The position numbers were made by a program, and so were the translations under genes. 46,140 nucleotides of DNA from a virus. This document shows, one piece after another, positions 14,401 through 23,442 of the stretch; position 1 is the stretch's first letter; each line of letters begins with the position of its first letter. The stretch is from positions 1 through 46,140 of the IMG/VR virus record IMGVR_UViG_3300020020_000008; one strand, given 5' to 3'. Under the pieces are notes generated by a model. That model was given only the letters and a program-made list of their open reading frames with translations. It was not told the DNA's origin and made no database searches.

Positions 14401-16804
14401 ATCCATGAACAGGATCTAAGAACTGATCAGGAGTTCCACTTGCAGTAATTTGGTATTTTCGACCATCTTTCGCATCAACTGCGACAGTCTCAATAGTAAA
14501 GTATTTTCCACCAAAGATGTAAGATGCACTACCGATACCCTTACCTCCAGTAGCACCGGCTTCATTCTCCTTGCCAGTTGCAAACATGGTGACTAGTTTT
14601 TCGGATAATGTATCTTCATCCATTCCCTTGCCGTTATCGAATACTTCAATAGTTTTATCACCAACTCTAATCTTAACTACTCCATTTGGACCTAATTGAT
14701 CAGCTGCGTCAAGGGCATTCTGAAGCCCTTCACGAGCCATAATTCCGCTGAGTGGACTGGTGTAGTCTTTAGTGATATTCTGAACGGTACGACGGATATC
14801 CACACTCGCAACTAAGCCCTTACCTGCAGTAGCTCTAGCGAGTGATGGTTCAGTCAGATTACGAATCTCTTCGTCTAATTGAATGACTTGACGTTGGTCC
14901 CCATTACGTGCCGCGTTCTCTCTGAGTGCGATTAATTCATCTACTCCCCTTGCTCGACTACTTGGAGGCTTTTCACCAATATCATTGACGTACCCATTTT
15001 CCACATCTGCCATGTCATGGGCTTCATCATAGTCAGTAGTCTCATGAATAAGAGTACCATCTTCTTCGTAAACCTTATATCTCTTATGTTCACCAGGAGT
15101 TAGATCCTGATATCCACGCTTCGGTCTCGGTTTAGCGGCGTCGAATGATGGACCCTCATCATATTCCGCAGACTGGAATGATGGACTGTCGTCGTCGGGT
15201 TCGACGGAGGCGAATTTACGGAATACAGTCTTCTTATCATCCTTACGGACTACTCTGTATCCAATCTTCTCCATGCTCTGGATGAAGGTTTCGGTAGCCT
15301 TTTCGTTAGCTACTGGTACTATTTCACCCGCTACCAATTTACCAGTTGGGGGCCCAGCTGCTGCATTAGCCTTAGCTCTCATCTGCTGTTCAAATGCAGT
15401 TAATGCTCTACCACCTGGTAATGGGGGCTTACCGACATACAATGATGCTACGTCTTTACGCACCATCTGGATTCGGCCATTAGAGTCCAATAGACCAGGA
15501 ACTGGTACGTAACCATTATCCTCTAGTATTTTACTAGCACCCGCACTCGGTTGGTTAATGGTAGCAATGTGACCATTATCAGATATGGTGACACCATGTG
15601 GCGCAACTAATGGTGCCCTAGCTATGGGTGGAGATGTAGTTGTTGGAATATCTCCCACTGATGCAGGTAATCCGCCAGTCGGTGGTGGAGGTACATTAGG
15701 TGGACGTGGTGGAACATTAGGTGGTGGAACCGGAGGCGGAGCCTGGACTGGACGTGGAGCAAATGAACCAACTGGAACTGCATGATCTGGACGAACTACA
15801 TTTAGACCAAGATTCAATTGACCATTCTCATCGAATGGTAAATCAGTCTGACCCTCTCTCAGTCCATATGGCCCAATGTCTGCACCATACTCTAATCCAG
15901 GGGTAACTTGACGAGTTTGGGGTACTCCTTCTCTAGAAACGTATCCCATTGGAGTACGTTCAAATCGCTCATCAAATGGTACATTCATCTCCATTGATGG
16001 TGGCGGAGGAGTTGGACTCTCAGGAGGCATATCACCCACACTAAAGAGTGAGGGTTGATCCATCTCTGGAACTTTAGCGAAATCGAATAATGACTGCTCT
16101 CCTTCAGGTGCAACTGATCTTTGAGCAGTATTCATAAATGGCACTGGTTCTGCCATCGGAGGTGGAACCTGTGTCTTAGCCAGTGCAGCAGCCGCAGCAT
16201 CAGCATCTGCCTTAGACTTAACAGCTGCAATTTGGTCTAATCTAGTCTTATTGAGTCTACCTAGAGGATATCCTAGTGTAGCACCTGTACCTAGACCAAA
16301 TATACCTCCAGCAGCAGCCTCGCCTAATCCTTCTCCAAGAGTGGGTAATTCTAGGTTACCTTCCTCATCGAAGATTCGTTCCTCTCTCGCCATATGACGA
16401 GGAATGGCACCTGCAGCACCCTGCGCTAAGCCATATCCACCAGATTTAGCAATATATGGTGCTATTTCTTTGAGTACCGCACTCTTGGGTAAATTAGGTC
16501 CAGGGGCTAAGTTGAATAGACCCTCAAGAGCTGCAGTCTTAAAGTTAATTGGTTCATCATTGAGCCATTGACCCGTTAATTCAGCAGCAGCTCCGCCTAG
16601 ACCCGAGATAACTGGATAACTCAGCCCACCCGTGAATGGAGCGAGATATGCGCCAACTTGGTCAGCTAATAATGAGCCACCAACTCTAGCAGCATTCCCC
16701 CTATTGAGGAATTTATTCCTCTCTTCGGGAGGAGGTTGAACATCTTCCCAATCATTGATTTGAGAGGGTGGAACTGTCTCCCAATCAGTAATTTTCTGAG
16801 GCAT
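11444..16804 (-). CDS. Giant multidomain internal virion protein with GHKL ATPase and HExxH peptidase motif
   Basis: 1786 residues. The N-terminus (about 36-160) has Gly/Ala-rich helical stretches typical of ejected proteins. A long Pro-rich linker follows. A GHKL (Hsp90/MutL-type) ATPase domain spans about 670-900: N-box E692...N696, G1 box DNGKGM (723-728), G2 box GGKGIG (753-758). The HEVAH motif (1117-1121) is followed by NEAG, as in zinc metallopeptidases. The C-terminal part is helical, with an apolar segment (AAAWWISAELI). It is last in the virion arm after two other internal-protein-like genes, so it is probably packaged and injected. The mix resembles 'polyvalent' phage proteins; its target is unknown. 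Confidence 0.8.
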   Translation of the reverse strand: MPQKITDWETVPPSQINDWEDVQPPPEERNKFLNRGNAARVGGSLLADQVGAYLAPFTGGLSYPVISGLGGAAAELTGQWLNDEPINFKTAALEGLFNLAPGPNLPKSAVLKEIAPYIAKSGGYGLAQGAAGAIPRHMAREERIFDEEGNLELPTLGEGLGEAAAGGIFGLGTGATLGYPLGRLNKTRLDQIAAVKSKADADAAAAALAKTQVPPPMAEPVPFMNTAQRSVAPEGEQSLFDFAKVPEMDQPSLFSVGDMPPESPTPPPPSMEMNVPFDERFERTPMGYVSREGVPQTRQVTPGLEYGADIGPYGLREGQTDLPFDENGQLNLGLNVVRPDHAVPVGSFAPRPVQAPPPVPPPNVPPRPPNVPPPPTGGLPASVGDIPTTTSPPIARAPLVAPHGVTISDNGHIATINQPSAGASKILEDNGYVPVPGLLDSNGRIQMVRKDVASLYVGKPPLPGGRALTAFEQQMRAKANAAAGPPTGKLVAGEIVPVANEKATETFIQSMEKIGYRVVRKDDKKTVFRKFASVEPDDDSPSFQSAEYDEGPSFDAAKPRPKRGYQDLTPGEHKRYKVYEEDGTLIHETTDYDEAHDMADVENGYVNDIGEKPPSSRARGVDELIALRENAARNGDQRQVIQLDEEIRNLTEPSLARATAGKGLVASVDIRRTVQNITKDYTSPLSGIMAREGLQNALDAADQLGPNGVVKIRVGDKTIEVFDNGKGMDEDTLSEKLVTMFATGKENEAGATGGKGIGSASYIFGGKYFTIETVAVDAKDGRKYQITASGTPDQFLDPVHGSDWDRVRVSDSTPTGTTIEVQLKDEQNTRNTREMVKNILDHTRDRPSKIMYDEYGLTSDTPLRDVIPDQYNSVKDINFTNSDTDKLVGDFVTHDSRVKVQVPASDLSVERSSIQIHYLNNGMYQFSEPLYATKKITGLPEHAVVNIEPQVDEMHDNYPFINTREDVKKDIREIIGTFLRKNVTGPAVDKSKNRTQELYDSMGQMTVPGLKRKPLLLDPGNRLTPQEVERLNKNPLVVNILKFYDSLVDNIILHANKPEWADRLEGVGLSFDPGSHGLHIPNPTTGKSSIAFNPFLRIEQGLTPRDAAYKAVGTGQHEVAHIGNEAGAPIQFNPSDVDDPRVGAEYFQAYINELINHGDVGLRNTGHGMGFAHRLGEVYATFGAKRRINATEVLTNLYTGGNKSGGYSPEVQELLHLYSQSRGRAEVTEDLLTRTGVKQANTGPTGEGNIPGTGSTDGDGTSAVDIMSEFKGRPWARIKSATGWGQGQSGKEPGKAKEVNYIKEALSVPTNATTMLDASAPGRQGLPLILTPEFWKAGYAMFKGISYEGFKQIDADLRSKDIMVRHINEDTGKLEKSFGDLIGTKMFSPASEPGPRAESTASRWLEMGIGRRVADQETGRKVWEPTRGSKLWQHTIGYPIRATNRMYITFLNHLNVNRTEKLLNLARDMAMEGVEKGKVRQGIMPWKTKISPEDAQNLNPYHNLVRGKEIADFVNTATGHGPLKTHLLPYKKAEVSLESATDKLSYVLFSPGLLARNVRMMNPNTYIMASPFVRKQYLKAAVSTAAAWWISAELIKKAAGDEATVGMDPTSADFGKVRLGDARMDLSGGFGPFAVAYARAYMGGATSSASGEFHRFGSGYQAQTQEDMMQRFFVNKLNPVTKFAYDIASASEYNPFHVGDRSVQLFVPLIVQDLMELYEEDPSLVPWMGTAAAFGGGTQVYSKGESVSKFLQPDNDWLVTGGGMKDLMPWNLGTDEEPRAFPWSER

Positions 16805-18378
16805 TATTGGTTACCCCACGTCTGACCACCGTCATGGGAATACTGCCACGTCTTACCGCCATCGGTAGATTTACGCACTTCATTGGGCTGAGATTTACTA
16901 GCCTGAGTGATTACATTCTGTCCTGATGACGCAGGAGCTGATTGAGCAGGAGTATTGGCGGCTCTACGGTCCTTAATTCCCTGTAACTGATTCTGTAGAG
17001 TCTGACGCTGACTCGGTCCCAGATTAGGATTCTTCAGAGCTTCGTTGATTTCAGCTTCTCTCTTCGTATCCGCTGATAAGGAATCGTTGATACCCTTTAA
17101 TTGACCCTCAAGTGCGGCCCTTCCACGGGGGTCTAATTTCGGATTCTCTAAGTCTTTCTGGAGCTGCTGCTGTCTAGTCAGTTTAGGTGGAGCAGGCGGA
17201 GCAGTGGGTCCGATTGCAGATTTAGTCGGCTCTGTTTTCACAGGTTCCGGTACTGTAGTAGGTGTCTTAGCAACAGGAACTTTGTAGGTGTCATCTACAC
17301 TAGCTCTAAATTCATCGTATGCGTTTACATCTTCTTGAGTGTATTTCTGTCCACCGAATCCAAATGTACCAGTACCTGGGATAGTTTCACCTATCACTGG
17401 ACGAGGATTAAAATCGTATTTACCCTCGGCAACTTTCTTAACGTATGGTTTAGTGGTGACATCAGTCTGATATGCATTCTGCAACGCCTCATTTCGGAGA
17501 CGTGCTTTATCCAATACAGAGACTTTAGTAGAACCACCCGGTACAGTTTGTCTGACCTGAATAGCTCCTTCAGTTCTCTTGGCAATTTCTGCCATATCTC
17601 CCTTATGACGTAATTCTTCCAATTCAAGGGGATTGAAATGAGTAGTGAGAGTACCTGTATTGAATGTAGTTCCGTCAGGTCTTTTTGCAATGACGTATTC
17701 ACCTGATGTATCATAGGTATAACTGTACTTAGTCTTCCAGTCAAGTAATCTCTGCTTATCCTGGGCTAACTTGAAATCATTTGACTGTTTCTCAGCCCGT
17801 AAATCAAGTCCACGCTGAGCAACTTCATTCTGATTTGCCCAACGTTCCATATTCGACTCATTCGTCAGGACATTATTCGCTAATTGACGTTCCTGAGAAT
17901 TAGCTGAATTTTCAATAGATGCGCCCTGGTAGAATGGTGTAGTTTTAGCCTTCCAATCCTCCATCGCACGATTATGAGGCGCATACATGACATCTTCTTG
18001 GAGTTTGGGATTATTCTCTCTTCGACCTACTCCCATACCTGATGCGACGATACTCCGCATGATGCCGGGTTCTTGACGTACTGGAGCATTGTCTAATAGA
18101 CCCCTAAATCTGTCCCTATCGACAGTTGATGGGGTATACAATTCATCCATTTTCTCCTGATATGTACGGGAGGGTGCTCCAGTATCCATCGGAAGAGAAT
18201 TGGCAACAGAATTTACATCCTGTTGGATGAATGATGGGTCTATCTCTGGTTCCTGTAGCGGACCCATGATATTTGGGTCCATTTGCTGTTCAGGAGGAAG
18301 TTGGCCGTAATTGTCGAACATCTTACGGCGTAATCCCTTGACATCAATTTGAGGAGTCCAACCGGATGGGGGAAACAT
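16804..18378 (-). CDS. Internal virion/ejection protein, Gln-rich, with C-terminal Asp-box-like repeats (524 aa)
   Basis: Long Gln/Arg/Glu-rich helical protein with repeated stretches such as L-x-N-P-x-L-x-P-x-x-R/Q-x-A/T-L around residues 405-480 and Pro-rich linkers. The last 21 residues hold two short copies of D-G-G-x-T-W, the Asp-box turn found in sialidase-type and other propellers, but two copies alone cannot form a propeller. One-base overlap with the giant protein downstream. A packaged internal or tail-tip protein is inferred. Confidence 0.65.
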   Translation of the reverse strand: MFPPSGWTPQIDVKGLRRKMFDNYGQLPPEQQMDPNIMGPLQEPEIDPSFIQQDVNSVANSLPMDTGAPSRTYQEKMDELYTPSTVDRDRFRGLLDNAPVRQEPGIMRSIVASGMGVGRRENNPKLQEDVMYAPHNRAMEDWKAKTTPFYQGASIENSANSQERQLANNVLTNESNMERWANQNEVAQRGLDLRAEKQSNDFKLAQDKQRLLDWKTKYSYTYDTSGEYVIAKRPDGTTFNTGTLTTHFNPLELEELRHKGDMAEIAKRTEGAIQVRQTVPGGSTKVSVLDKARLRNEALQNAYQTDVTTKPYVKKVAEGKYDFNPRPVIGETIPGTGTFGFGGQKYTQEDVNAYDEFRASVDDTYKVPVAKTPTTVPEPVKTEPTKSAIGPTAPPAPPKLTRQQQLQKDLENPKLDPRGRAALEGQLKGINDSLSADTKREAEINEALKNPNLGPSQRQTLQNQLQGIKDRRAANTPAQSAPASSGQNVITQASKSQPNEVRKSTDGGKTWQYSHDGGQTWGNQ

Positions 18379-19577
18379 TATTGACCTCCCGCCGGAAATT
18401 TAATATTCTTATTCAGAATTGGTTGCTGCATCCCACCTGATGTATATCCGCCGTCTGGCTGAACTCCACCATATTGTGGAGTAGGAGTCTTGTTAAAGTA
18501 TCTCTCTAACATACCTACGTATGGATTAGCGTAAGTCATTGCATCATTAATGTAACCTTTAGTATTCTCGTATCTGCCATCTAACTGCTGCGCATTACCC
18601 TCATGACCAATGTATGAGCTACCCATCTGACCACTGTCACCAATGGCATTACCAAGCTGATTCCCAAACATATTTGCCATTCCGGGGGTAGTTCCATACA
18701 GCGACGTAGCTCCTTGTAACGCATTAATTGCATTACCTTGATTCCACTGATCTGCTTGCATTCCAGCAGTAGCATTGAACTGATTAGTCTGCATTTCTGC
18801 GCCTAATCTGCTATTTTCAATGTCTGACATGCCTCTCATTCCAGCAAGCTGATTACCGATACGATTCTGGTCAATTCCAGCCATACCGCCGAAGCCACTC
18901 AGACGACCAGCATTACGACCTTGAACAATACCAGCTTCTACGTTCTGCATAGCATCTGCCATGCCCTGACCTTGTTCTCTAGCCATTTTGGCCTGTACAG
19001 CAGCAGCATTAGGTGAGTATCCACCCTGTAATGCTCTACCTCGATTTACCTCTCGTTCAGCATTCGCATACGCTGCTCGTATGGGACTAGTACCACGAGC
19101 GCGGAGGTTAGAGATATCATTAGCAGAGTATCCGCCAGTCTTTCCAAACTCGCTATAACCCTGATATGCCTCATTGTTTGGAAGGTCGTATCCACCAGTT
19201 TTACTCATCCCTTCAAAGTCACCATATGACTTGAATGGGTCTGAATAACTTGAATATCGTGCATTAACACCCGGTCCATTAGCTAATGAGGAGAATCGAC
19301 TCATCAGATTATCGTAATCCTGATTTCCCCTCTCTAATGCACCACCGAATCCTTCCCCTAATTGATTCATATAGGGGTCCATCTGTCCTCTGAATCGACT
19401 AGACTCATCTAGAATTCGATTCTGAACACGTCCCCGTTCATCATTTCCGCTGACTTTATAGATGTCAGTATTAGCAGCAGGTGACTGCCATCCTGATGGT
19501 CTTTCTTGAGCTGTCTGTGTATTAGCCGGGGCAGCCGGACGTTGTTCCTGTGGCTTCTTGTTCTTATTGGAACCCAT
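18378..19577 (-). CDS. Internal virion protein, Gly/Asn/Gln-rich (399 aa)
   Basis: Low-complexity N-terminus (Lys/Gln/Pro/Ala), then repeated Gly-Tyr-rich patterns (S/K-T-G-G-Y-x), and a helical central part rich in Ala, Gln and Met (about 190-300) likely to pack as a helical bundle. The Gly-rich C-terminus is disordered. Its place beside two other large internal proteins matches the podovirus ejectosome block. Overlaps the next gene by one base. No enzyme motif. Confidence 0.65.
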   Translation of the reverse strand: MGSNKNKKPQEQRPAAPANTQTAQERPSGWQSPAANTDIYKVSGNDERGRVQNRILDESSRFRGQMDPYMNQLGEGFGGALERGNQDYDNLMSRFSSLANGPGVNARYSSYSDPFKSYGDFEGMSKTGGYDLPNNEAYQGYSEFGKTGGYSANDISNLRARGTSPIRAAYANAEREVNRGRALQGGYSPNAAAVQAKMAREQGQGMADAMQNVEAGIVQGRNAGRLSGFGGMAGIDQNRIGNQLAGMRGMSDIENSRLGAEMQTNQFNATAGMQADQWNQGNAINALQGATSLYGTTPGMANMFGNQLGNAIGDSGQMGSSYIGHEGNAQQLDGRYENTKGYINDAMTYANPYVGMLERYFNKTPTPQYGGVQPDGGYTSGGMQQPILNKNIKFPAGGQ

Positions 19578-19584
19578 AAATGCC

Positions 19585-19956
19585 TCACAAATCTAAAATT
19601 AACGACTGCCCATCAGGTGGTCTAAATCCATTACGTTTCAATCTACGCGCCCAATGAGGATTCTGACTCCACACATACAACTGGTCATATCCATGTCTCT
19701 GAGCGACGTATGATGACACGTTTAGAATCCGATATAATGCCTTAATTCTGTCTCTTGGATCACGGCTCTTATCAGTTACCGTTACGCACTCAGCGATATC
19801 ACGCACTCCACCGACTGTAATGATTCCCTTCTCATCCTCGATGATATAAGCACAAAGATAACTCATAAAATCAGGGAGAGGAAACTCATCTCCAAAATGA
19901 GCGGTATGAATCCGCTCTAATTCTGGTACATCATCTGGAGTGAATGGTCGAATCAT
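19585..19956 (-). CDS. GNAT-like N-acetyltransferase (123 aa)
   Basis: M-I-R-P-F-T-P-D-D-V-P-x-L-E-R-I opens like GNAT proteins, followed by a strand pair (CAYIIEDEKGIITVGGVR). A helix in the acetyl-CoA position comes next (KALYRILNVSSYVAQRHG), then YVWSQNPHWARRLKRNGF. The Q/R-x-x-G-x-A pyrophosphate loop is weak, so activity is uncertain. Similar GNAT-like proteins often sit in podovirus structural blocks; they may modify capsid or host proteins, or be catalytically dead parts. Confidence 0.65.
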   Translation of the reverse strand: MIRPFTPDDVPELERIHTAHFGDEFPLPDFMSYLCAYIIEDEKGIITVGGVRDIAECVTVTDKSRDPRDRIKALYRILNVSSYVAQRHGYDQLYVWSQNPHWARRLKRNGFRPPDGQSLILDL

Positions 19957-19965
19957 GACATTTGA

Positions 19966-20319
19966 TTAAGACGGTGAATCAATGCCTGCGAGTGAATTCC
20001 ACAGAGTCAAAATCTGTGACTGTAAATCGATATCTGCCATTGTACAAGTCGCAGTTTTAGTTTCCTCATCATATGTAGTAGCAGCCACTACATTGACTCC
20101 CATCACTACCTGCGGACCTGCCAATTCAGCACATTGACGTGGATTCTGTACCACTTTTTGTGCATAAAATGCTCTAGGTTGATGGTACGCAGTGGTACCT
20201 GGTTCACTCAGAATAGTTGCACAGCAAAAGGCTAACATAGCCTGAACACGTTCCATGAATCCACCCGGACCATTGTCACGAGTGAGTGCCATTTGTTTAA
20301 CTGAATTTTCTACAGCCAT
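19966..20319 (-). CDS. Small virion-associated protein (117 aa)
   Basis: Helical N-terminal half (VQAMLAFCCATILSE) followed by a short strand region and C-terminal helix. It has the size and position of minor head or tail-completion proteins between fibre genes and internal proteins. Not recognised beyond that. Confidence 0.6.
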   Translation of the reverse strand: MAVENSVKQMALTRDNGPGGFMERVQAMLAFCCATILSEPGTTAYHQPRAFYAQKVVQNPRQCAELAGPQVVMGVNVVAATTYDEETKTATCTMADIDLQSQILTLWNSLAGIDSPS

Positions 20320-20320
20320 G

Positions 20321-20674
20321 TTATGTCCTCGAAGATGCCTGCATCCAATCTAATGTTTCAAGCGCATTTCTAGACGGAGTACCAGTTTGCCAAGGAACAC
20401 CCACAATGTAGTTATACATTAGGTCATATTCAGGCATAGTCAGCTGTAAATTCCTATTCCCTTCAGGTTTTAACTGTCTCTCAGGCTCTCCATTGATCAT
20501 TTTCTTACCACATGGCTTCAATTCACTGATAGTTTCCAATTTCTCGAAGATAGCTACTTCCGTACGCAGGATTTGCATACCTTTCTTCTCTTGCATTGAA
20601 CCACCCAGTACGAATCCCACGAAACAGAACTCGAAATGGGTCTTCCCACGATCATCTTCAAAGTTTAGAATCAT
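20321..20674 (-). CDS. Hypothetical virion-region protein (117 aa)
   Basis: Lies two bases after the fibre gene stop and two before the next gene. Predicted strands at the start (HFEFCFVGFVLGG), then a mixed central part and a helical end. Cysteines are isolated. It could be a fibre chaperone or tail-assembly factor because it directly follows the fibre gene, but no motif supports a firm call. Confidence 0.55.
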   Translation of the reverse strand: MILNFEDDRGKTHFEFCFVGFVLGGSMQEKKGMQILRTEVAIFEKLETISELKPCGKKMINGEPERQLKPEGNRNLQLTMPEYDLMYNYIVGVPWQTGTPSRNALETLDWMQASSRT

Positions 20675-20676
20675 AA

Positions 20677-21822
20677 TTAGTTCTTCTGACAGAATAATAC
20701 GTCAATAAATGGTGGCATATGGTCCGTAAATCCAATTCCGCCAGTTGCTCCAATTGCCGGAGCATTTTGTACGGTTACTTCATGTGAGTGATTCCCACCA
20801 CCCCCGGTATTTCCACTAAAACTTGCAGAAAAGTCATGTGAGTGAGCTGCATAGGAGGTAGTGAAACTACCACCATGATCCGCTCCAGATGTCTGACCTA
20901 TAGAATCACTGGTTCTACCAGAAACTGCTCCACTGAATGGATGTGTATGATCTCCACTTAATGTAGTGACGCCATATCCATGACCATGACCAGGAATTGC
21001 AATATCATGAGTATGATTGTGGTATGAAACACCACCTAATACACCATAAGTAGGACCACTCTTAGGAAATCGTCCATCCCAATTAACACGAGTCCATCCG
21101 GGTGGACATGGACCTGCTGATATGACGATTAATCCTGATGGAAATGTATCAGCAGAAGTAGGTACTGCCCACTGATTATCTCCTCGAAGAAATGTAGCTG
21201 TAGTTGCTGTACCATTACCCATTCGTGCCGTGTGAATTAATCCACTAGCAATATTAGATCCATTTAATGCAGTAATCTGAACACCATTTCCTATAAATGC
21301 TGATGCAACAACTTGATGTACACCTAATTGACCATTTGTAAAAAAGTTATAACTAGCTAAAATTCCACCTATATCATTAAGAGCTTCAATTCGAAAACTT
21401 CCCTCACCATAACATACAATTCTCCAAACTCTTTGATTGACTGGAGATGCTGTAGCAGTGAATCCAAGGAGAGAGTTACCTCCTACGATTTCACTTCCTG
21501 ACCCCATTGTCTGAGGTACAAAGAAGTTATTGATATTCTTGAGTGCGACGTTGGTAGTCAGTCGATTATCTGGTAGGATTCCAGTTGTATCAGTGAGTGG
21601 AATGGTTGCAACGACTGACGGTTCACCAGCAGTTGATCTGACGTATCCTGTTCCAAGTCCACTGAGCGCCCTCGCATTAACTAATCCACCAAATGGTTCA
21701 ACTAACCAATATTTGGCAGCAGCTACCGCACCACCAGCAGGTCCAACTGGTCCCGGTGGACCAATAGCAACAGGATTCCATACAGGAACCCATTCATTAG
21801 TAGCGGGATTAGGGCCAGCCAT
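20677..21822 (-). CDS. Tail fibre with collar-type, histidine-rich tip (381 aa)
   Basis: Starts with a short collagen-like Gly-Pro segment (about 20-32). The middle (roughly 90-165) is a beta-rich module shared with the fibre gene upstream. From about residue 222 a tail-collar-like domain begins (G-L-I-V-I-S-A-G-P-C-P-P-G-W), followed by HNHTH, GHGHG, DHTH and two HSH motifs. Such HxH sets bind metal ions along the tip of T4 gp37-type fibres. Likely receptor-binding fibre. TAATG-style overlap with the upstream fibre. Confidence 0.8.
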   Translation of the reverse strand: MAGPNPATNEWVPVWNPVAIGPPGPVGPAGGAVAAAKYWLVEPFGGLVNARALSGLGTGYVRSTAGEPSVVATIPLTDTTGILPDNRLTTNVALKNINNFFVPQTMGSGSEIVGGNSLLGFTATASPVNQRVWRIVCYGEGSFRIEALNDIGGILASYNFFTNGQLGVHQVVASAFIGNGVQITALNGSNIASGLIHTARMGNGTATTATFLRGDNQWAVPTSADTFPSGLIVISAGPCPPGWTRVNWDGRFPKSGPTYGVLGGVSYHNHTHDIAIPGHGHGYGVTTLSGDHTHPFSGAVSGRTSDSIGQTSGADHGGSFTTSYAAHSHDFSASFSGNTGGGGNHSHEVTVQNAPAIGATGGIGFTDHMPPFIDVLFCQKN

Positions 21823-23105
21823 TAAAATACTTCAAATGTGAGCTGACAAATAATCCCAAATGTACCGACTGGAAATGCAGATACATCTAATTTAGAAATA
21901 CCAACTAGAGTACCTGATGGTGCCACATCTGCAGTAGTACGTGCTCCATTAATAACACTATATGCTGCAGTAAATACTGTATTAGAATTATTAGTAAATC
22001 CACCGGGAATTCTAACATTCAAAGCGGTAGGTGCTCCTGTTACGCTACTTGAACCTGAGAACCACGATACGTAAAGTATCCAATGTAAAGTTCTACCAAT
22101 TATAGCATATCTATTCTGAATAACTGAACCAGATCCAACAGTCCATGTGCCACCAGCACCTGCAAAATAATCTGCTGCATTGAATGGTTGATTTTGCCAG
22201 TGTCCTATTGGCGTTAGTCGATTTTCTTCGTAAAAATATCCATTAGCTTTAAGACTTCCATTTCTATAAAATATAAATCGTCCTATAACTGCATTTTGTG
22301 CATCATTTAATGCATCAATATAAAGTAATTGAGACGTACTTAATAGTCTAAATACACGCTGATCCACAGGTGCTGAAGTATCTTTTAATATGATAAAAGG
22401 TCCATTTGATTCAAGATTTTGAGGCTGAGTGAAGATATTATTCGCATTTAATTGTGCATAACCAGCTAATGAACTACCCTGAGCAGCTTGATTTGCACCA
22501 GTTCCTAATGTTCGTAGACTTCCCCTCGTAGGAGTTGCATCTACTTCCATTGGATCACCGCCACCAGGTTCATGTGTAGTGTGATGAATTACACTACCCG
22601 GAGATGAACCTGGCCACGGTTCTGGAGGTGTGTTCACTCCATTTTTCGTACAGACATAGGTGATCCCATCGGGACCAACAACTATATCACCATCATTATA
22701 TGTATTCCCAGGTACGTAATCACCTACGTAATCTAAATCTGTATTTCCAACTGCATTGATTATACGTCGATTTGGAACCGTATCATCGAATGTAACCCCA
22801 GTTCCGGCGAGTAATTGTTTTGAATTTGGTAATGGAATTGATTCATTTCCTGATGTGAGATAAGTAGCTTGATTAGGAGCACTACCTTCCAATGAACCGA
22901 TAATATTAATGATATTAGTAACAATATTTTTTACACTGTTATCAATATTTTGAATAATATCAGCTTTCTGAAATTCCAGTTGATCTAATCTGTCAATTAG
23001 GATACTTAATGTCTGGCTTAATGCATTGTCAGGAATCTTCGACTGAGCAAGCATCATCTTCAGATCAGAAAATTCCGGTAAACTCGGATCTTTCTCTAAT
23101 GCCAT
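21822..23105 (-). CDS. Tail fibre / receptor-binding protein (427 aa)
   Basis: N-terminal helical coiled segment (residues 20-70, heptad-like I/L spacing) for trimerisation. A small carbohydrate-binding-like domain follows at about 125-165 (G-N-T-Y-N-D-G-D-I-V ... Y-V-C), similar to chitin-binding type 3 modules. A beta-rich repeat module (around 225-300) shared with the 20677 fibre comes next, and a C-terminal jelly-roll-like strand domain ends the protein. Likely proximal or accessory fibre. Confidence 0.75.
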   Translation of the reverse strand: MALEKDPSLPEFSDLKMMLAQSKIPDNALSQTLSILIDRLDQLEFQKADIIQNIDNSVKNIVTNIINIIGSLEGSAPNQATYLTSGNESIPLPNSKQLLAGTGVTFDDTVPNRRIINAVGNTDLDYVGDYVPGNTYNDGDIVVGPDGITYVCTKNGVNTPPEPWPGSSPGSVIHHTTHEPGGGDPMEVDATPTRGSLRTLGTGANQAAQGSSLAGYAQLNANNIFTQPQNLESNGPFIILKDTSAPVDQRVFRLLSTSQLLYIDALNDAQNAVIGRFIFYRNGSLKANGYFYEENRLTPIGHWQNQPFNAADYFAGAGGTWTVGSGSVIQNRYAIIGRTLHWILYVSWFSGSSSVTGAPTALNVRIPGGFTNNSNTVFTAAYSVINGARTTADVAPSGTLVGISKLDVSAFPVGTFGIICQLTFEVF

Positions 23106-23128
23106 GACTATTTACTGAAATGAAGAGA

Positions 23129-23440
23129 CTATGAACCGGGGTAGGATGTGAAAGTAGATTTAGTGTAAATTACAATTCGATGAATTCTAAAAAATTCATT
23201 AATTCCAGTTATTTTAATTTCAAATGCTGAACGTTGACTATTAAAATTAACGAGTCGAGTTGGAATGATTCGATTTTCTTTTGCTAATTTGAATGGAACT
23301 AGTACTTTTCTAATTACATCGTCTAATGTATAGACCGACATGAGTAATTGACCTGTTCCATACGCACGTATTCGAATCGATGCAATATGGGATACATTAT
23401 CACCCGAACTACCTTCACTCGATACTGCTCCTAATGGCAT
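23129..23440 (-). CDS. Small beta-rich tail-region protein (103 aa)
   Basis: Almost entirely predicted strands with Ile/Arg/Val alternation (SIRIRAYGTGQLLMSVY), no membrane segment and no enzyme motif. Placed between the nozzle-like protein and the fibres, so a tail-tip or fibre-attachment protein is likely. The family is unknown. Confidence 0.6.
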   Translation of the reverse strand: MPLGAVSSEGSSGDNVSHIASIRIRAYGTGQLLMSVYTLDDVIRKVLVPFKLAKENRIIPTRLVNFNSQRSAFEIKITGINEFFRIHRIVIYTKSTFTSYPGS

Positions 23441-23442
23441 GA

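Noticed and set aside
15273-15906. Plus-strand frames opposite the Pro-rich part of the giant protein
   Set aside because: Shadows caused by the biased Pro/Gly composition of the minus-strand gene.
16804-18378. Sialidase or glycosidase activity from the Asp-box repeats
   Set aside because: Only two short copies at the extreme C-terminus and no propeller or catalytic residues.
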